64,000 bases of DNA. It comes from Solitalea canadensis DSM 3403 (GTDB lineage Bacteria > Bacteroidota > Bacteroidia > Sphingobacteriales > Sphingobacteriaceae). Below the pieces are notes generated by a model. That model made no database searches, was not told where the DNA came from, and saw only the letters and a list, made by a program, of their open reading frames with translations. Position numbers and translations under genes: made by a program. Location: positions 186,001-250,000 of the forward strand of contig NC_017770.1 of assembly GCF_000242635.2 (NCBI RefSeq), read 5' to 3'. Positions 61,901 through 64,000 of this stretch are shown piece after piece; position 1 is the first letter of the stretch, and each line of letters begins with the position of its first letter.

Positions 61901-62154
61901 CCCGGGATGCCTTTTATAACGGAGCGCAGCAGTTGGTACAGAAAGCCGATCATATCCGCCTGCAGGATGTGACCCTTGGATATCAGTTGAATAAAAAGAG
62001 CTGGCCTGCACTGCCACTCCAGAACCTGAAATTCTATCTGCAGGCCAATAATCTGGGGCTGTTATGGACGGCTAATAAAAAAGGCATCGATCCGGACTAT
62101 CCCGTATTGCCTGCTGTACGCAGCGTTGCCCTGGGATTAACCGCGAGTTTTTAG
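58918..62154 (+). CDS. SusC/RagA-family TonB-linked outer-membrane transporter
   Basis: 1078 residues, normal for the family. Signal sequence, then a carboxypeptidase-regulatory-like domain (about 35-115: VKGKISDEKGQPLPGATIRV, LSVSYLGYKNKEIT). The plug domain follows (EIVVSTGYQQVPSERVTGSV, PLIVLDNFPYEGDLNSINPN, VLKDAAAASIWGVRASNGVI), then a long beta-barrel ending GLTASF. It imports a nutrient, typically an oligosaccharide or peptide, with the downstream SusD lipoprotein. The substrate cannot be told; no glycoside hydrolase gene is in the window, and the upstream TlpA-like gene hints at a non-glycan or redox-linked substrate. Confidence 0.95.
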   Translation: MTKRNQNMLLITMAIVIAIQLLLASYSLIAQPLNAVKGKISDEKGQPLPGATIRVKGTTLSAISSIEGEFTIKNAPVPLTLSVSYLGYKNKEITVKQAGVFIHISLQPADNVLKEIVVSTGYQQVPSERVTGSVTVIDHQLLNRRVSSDILSRIEDVASGVLMDRREGGSPKLDIRSRGTLFASDQPLIVLDNFPYEGDLNSINPNDIASITVLKDAAAASIWGVRASNGVIVVTTKKGAFNQPLRVELNSSVTMGEKPNFGRLPWITSADYISLEKVLFAKGYYTGDEQFSSNTPLTPVVETLIAQRDGLLTSDQAEKQLEAFKLNNVRNDFQRYLYRNSTIQQYALNLQGGTNKHRYYFAAGYDRNQASVKQNRNDRLSIRAANTFLPLKGLELNVDLTYTQSNAQTNGLAYTDINSGGAGKSIYPYARLVNGEGVPAAITKNYRNSFLNEAQSKGLLNWQYYPLHEIEQNDNTSKTGNIRLNAGIKYSFFKSLNGEFRYTYQHAQTDQRNLYNPESYYTRDLINRFTNLTNGTLTRPIPLGGIIDQGVNTLQSDAARGQLNFEQQSGNHHLSALAGMEVRRAAMKGSGNRNYGYNDQLLTYSSLIDYSTSYTLYNGNSGYIPFSNYRFSDKFDGAVSYYTNAAYTYANRYTLSASARLDQTNLFGVKTNQKGVPLWSVGASWAIDKESFYQSDWLPGLKLRLTYGYNGNVDKSLSAYTTALFSGSTAPAGFANAGIVNPPNPELRWEKTGILNAGIDFVLKNNVLWGSIEYYTKKGTDLIGEAPVDATTGITSFKGNVAAISGKGLDLVINAQPLDGDFKWNSSVLFSYAADKVTDYLLEATKTSSFLGDGSLTRNGAGISPLVGRPVYGVYSYRWAGLDPATGDPQGYLPDGIISKDYVALLNIPPKDLVYHGPARPPIFGSFRNTFTWKNLLLSANLTYRFGHYFHQSSVNYSALFSTWNGNKDYAARWQQPGDERFTDVPSLVYPASPARDAFYNGAQQLVQKADHIRLQDVTLGYQLNKKSWPALPLQNLKFYLQANNLGLLWTANKKGIDPDYPVLPAVRSVALGLTASF

Positions 62155-62178
62155 CACCACTTATTAAAAACCAAGATT

Positions 62179-63537
62179 ATGAAACCTACACTAAAATTAA
62201 TAGTACTGATCAGCCTTCTTGTCACAGGTTGCACCGATGAGATTCTGGACAGGAAACCGGATAAAAGTCAGGTGGTGCCCACTTCCGTATCTGATTTTAA
62301 AGCCCTGTTAGACCGGACACTGGTGTTCGGTTCCAATTACCTGGGTATAGCTGAAGTTGCCAGCGGGGATTACTACCTCAGCGCAGCGGATTATGCAGCG
62401 CTGAAGGGCCTTCCCGAGAAAAATGCATTTCTCTGGAAGAAGGACGTATGGGAGGGAAGCCCTGTTGTTGCTGAATGGAACAGCGCCTACGAACAGGTGT
62501 TTTACACCAATGTAGTGCTGGATGGTTTAAAATCCTTGCAGGCTACGCACGGCAATCAGGCAGATTACATGCAAGTAAAAGGAACTGCTTTGTTTTTCAG
62601 GGCGAACGCCTTCTTTACAGTGGCGCAGCTCTTTGCCAGGCCCTACCATGTAAGTATTGCAGCAACTGAACTGGGCATTCCATTAAGGTTGAATTCGGAT
62701 TTGAATGAACGATCGGTGAGGGCCACTATGGCCCAAACTTATGAGCAGATCCTGAACGATTTGCAAGAATCCGTTGAACTGCTGCCGGCCCAGCTTACTA
62801 CGCCGTATCGGCCGTCCAAAGCGGCAGCCTTTGCCCTTTTGGCCAGGGTTTATTTAGCAATGGGGAATTATGACAAGGCATTGTTATCTGCTGAGGAATG
62901 CCTAAAACTACATAACTCCTTACTGGATTATAACTCCATCAGTACCGGTGCTACTTATCCAATACCGAAGCTGAATGCAGAGGTAATTTATCAGGCCACC
63001 ACACCCCGGTACGGAAGTTGGGAGCGTGCAAGGGGAAAAGTAGATTCCACCCTGTATCAAACGTATGCCACAACTGACATCCGTCGTACAGCCTTCTTCA
63101 TTACCAATCCTGGAGGCTCGGTAGCCTTTAAGGGCATGTACACCGGCACGCTTACCTTGTTTACGGGCCTGGCCACCGATGAGCAGTATTTGATTGGTGC
63201 CGAATGCCTGGTAAGGAAAAACAGGGTGAACGAAGCCATGGACTATCTGAATGCACTTCTCGTAAAACGATACAAGACAGGCACCTATGTTCCGCTTTCG
63301 GAAACCGATCCCAATAAGGCACTAGCGGTAATTCTTCTAGAGCGCAGGAAGCAACTATTGTTTCGGGGACTGCGGTGGCTGGATCTGCGCAGGTTGAACA
63401 CTGATGCCCGGTTTGCCACAACCTTAAAACGAACCCTGGATGGAGTCGAATACCTGCTGCCACCCAATGACAACAGGTATACATTCCCCATTCCGAATTA
63501 TATCATTGCAGCTTCCGGTATGCAGCAAAACCAATAA
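62179..63537 (+). CDS. SusD/RagB-family nutrient-binding outer-membrane lipoprotein
   Basis: 452 residues. The lipobox LLVTGC puts the lipid-bearing Cys at residue 18. A SusD-like N-terminal region (DEILDRKPDKSQVVPTSVSD), TPR-like helices (AFALLARVYLAMGNYDKALL) and the C-terminal ERRKQLLFRGLRWLDLRRLN (family motif E-R...E-L-x-x-E-G-x-R-x-x-D-L-R-R, here modified to LLFRGLRWLDL) are present. It lies 24 bp after susC and pairs with it as the surface lid. It is shorter than many SusD proteins (~500-600). Confidence 0.95.
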   Translation: MKPTLKLIVLISLLVTGCTDEILDRKPDKSQVVPTSVSDFKALLDRTLVFGSNYLGIAEVASGDYYLSAADYAALKGLPEKNAFLWKKDVWEGSPVVAEWNSAYEQVFYTNVVLDGLKSLQATHGNQADYMQVKGTALFFRANAFFTVAQLFARPYHVSIAATELGIPLRLNSDLNERSVRATMAQTYEQILNDLQESVELLPAQLTTPYRPSKAAAFALLARVYLAMGNYDKALLSAEECLKLHNSLLDYNSISTGATYPIPKLNAEVIYQATTPRYGSWERARGKVDSTLYQTYATTDIRRTAFFITNPGGSVAFKGMYTGTLTLFTGLATDEQYLIGAECLVRKNRVNEAMDYLNALLVKRYKTGTYVPLSETDPNKALAVILLERRKQLLFRGLRWLDLRRLNTDARFATTLKRTLDGVEYLLPPNDNRYTFPIPNYIIAASGMQQNQ

Positions 63538-63550
63538 CTCTTCATAGCTG

Positions 63551-63599
63551 CTAGCAGTTCACTGTCCTTAATCTCTAATGATTAAGGCAGTGCTGCTAG
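63551..63599. terminator. Hairpin after susD
   Basis: CTAGCAG-CACTG-CCTTAAT arms (63551-63573 against 63581-63599, small bulges) form a strong stem-loop 13 bp past the susD stop. There is no clear T-tract afterwards. It probably ends or stabilises the operon transcript. Confidence 0.55.
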
Positions 63600-63747
63600 A
63601 AATGGATAATCTATAGCCAAGCCCGACACAGAATAAACAAGGTTTTGATTTATCAATCGGTCTGGGTTCCTATGTTTCATATGTCCGAAGAGCTGCGGTA
63701 ATACTACTGTTAACAAGCTGAAAACATATAACATTTAATAATAAAAT

Positions 63748-64000
63748 CTAATGACTTACCCATACTTGCATTGTTTCCAATAAGCTTCCTTTCTTGATCT
63801 GGAGATAATAAATTCCTTCTACGAGATCTGCTATATTAAAATGTACGTTCTCTCCATTCGATTTAGTTTGCCTAACTTTTAACATTTTACTGTCAAATAG
63901 AGTTATCTGAATATCTAGTAATTGTACATTTTTTGTCGTTTGATTTTTTGAACTTTCAGATTTTTGTAATGTACTTTCATTGATCAGGTTAATCGTAAGA
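63748..64000 (-). CDS. C-terminal end of a secreted protein with sorting-domain-like tail (partial)
   Basis: The frame is open from the window edge to a TAG at 63748-63750, 83 codons. It reads LLDIQITLFDSKMLKVRQTK, FNIADLVEGIYYLQIKKGSL and LETMQVWVSH. The final strand pattern (I-x-L-F-D-x3-L...-I-x-D-L-x2-G-I-Y-x-L-x-I) is that of type IX secretion C-terminal sorting domains or the related DUF3244 domain. The rest lies beyond the window. It faces the SusCD operon convergently. Confidence 0.7.
   Translation of the reverse strand, partial: LTINLINESTLQKSESSKNQTTKNVQLLDIQITLFDSKMLKVRQTKSNGENVHFNIADLVEGIYYLQIKKGSLLETMQVWVSH

Noticed and set aside
1-64000. CRISPR array
   Set aside because: No series of regularly spaced short repeats was seen on reading the window; repeats present are inverted arms or scattered duplications.

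Overview
The window looks like a chromosomal segment of a Bacteroidota bacterium, most likely of the Sphingobacteriaceae type. This rests on a FecR/ECF-sigma pair, a SusC/SusD locus, Bacteroidota-style mobilization genes, paired Rhs/Tc-like ORFs, TAnnTTTG-like promoters and few Shine-Dalgarno sequences. Most of it is AT-rich. The SusCD locus at the right end (57.5-63.5 kb) is visibly more GC-rich by eye.

Layout. (1) 0-7.5 kb is ordinary chromosome: an ECF sigma factor with its FecR anti-sigma (cut by the window edge), an alpha/beta hydrolase, a four-gene operon (VOC, DoxX, SRPBCC, DUF4287/DUF5655-like), two AraC-type regulators and a membrane protein. (2) At 7.6 kb lies a tRNA-Met-like gene on the minus strand. 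Partial copies of its 3' end plus terminator recur at 16.6, 20.8 and 31.6 kb, so 7.6-31.6 kb reads as an island built by repeated insertion at one tRNA site. Its cargo is a three-gene operon of unknown function (325-aa protein, four-helix membrane protein, 711-aa protein with a nuclease-like C-terminus), a three-gene ABC-3C conflict operon, an SDR/AraC pair, a broken outer-membrane gene, SIMPL and DUF6794-like secreted proteins, a GNAT, a two-gene Rhs/Tc-like toxin locus with a putative immunity gene, and an N-terminally truncated tyrosine recombinase. Fragments of radC punctuate this stretch. (3) 32-57 kb is a second accessory block: a HEPN / small protein / nuclease trio; a dinB-like pseudogene split by a 112-bp inverted-repeat element; the Hachiman system hamA-hamB; a two-gene NdpA plus 892-aa predicted nuclease unit; a mobilization module (accessory protein, relaxase, coupling ATPase); an intact radC; a Crp/Fnr regulator; a graveyard of dnaE, IS3 and SNase fragments; a three-gene restriction operon (BsuBI/PstI-type fused methylase-endonuclease, DUF262, MAE_28990-type HEPN); an intact IS3-family element; and an XRE regulator that probably once sat directly upstream of the restriction operon. 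(4) 57.5-63.5 kb is a TlpA-like / SusC / SusD operon, followed by the 3' end of a gene for a protein with a sorting-domain-like C-terminus.

How it works together. At least six independent conflict or defence operons share two effector themes: predicted PD-(D/E)xK nucleases, placed differently in each operon, and HEPN ribonucleases. The best candidates for an undescribed system are the NdpA + 892-aa pair (39.3-43.0 kb), the 325-aa / membrane / 711-aa operon (8.2-12.0 kb) and the HEPN / small / nuclease trio (32.2-34.3 kb). All functional calls come from reading motifs by eye; no database search was run.
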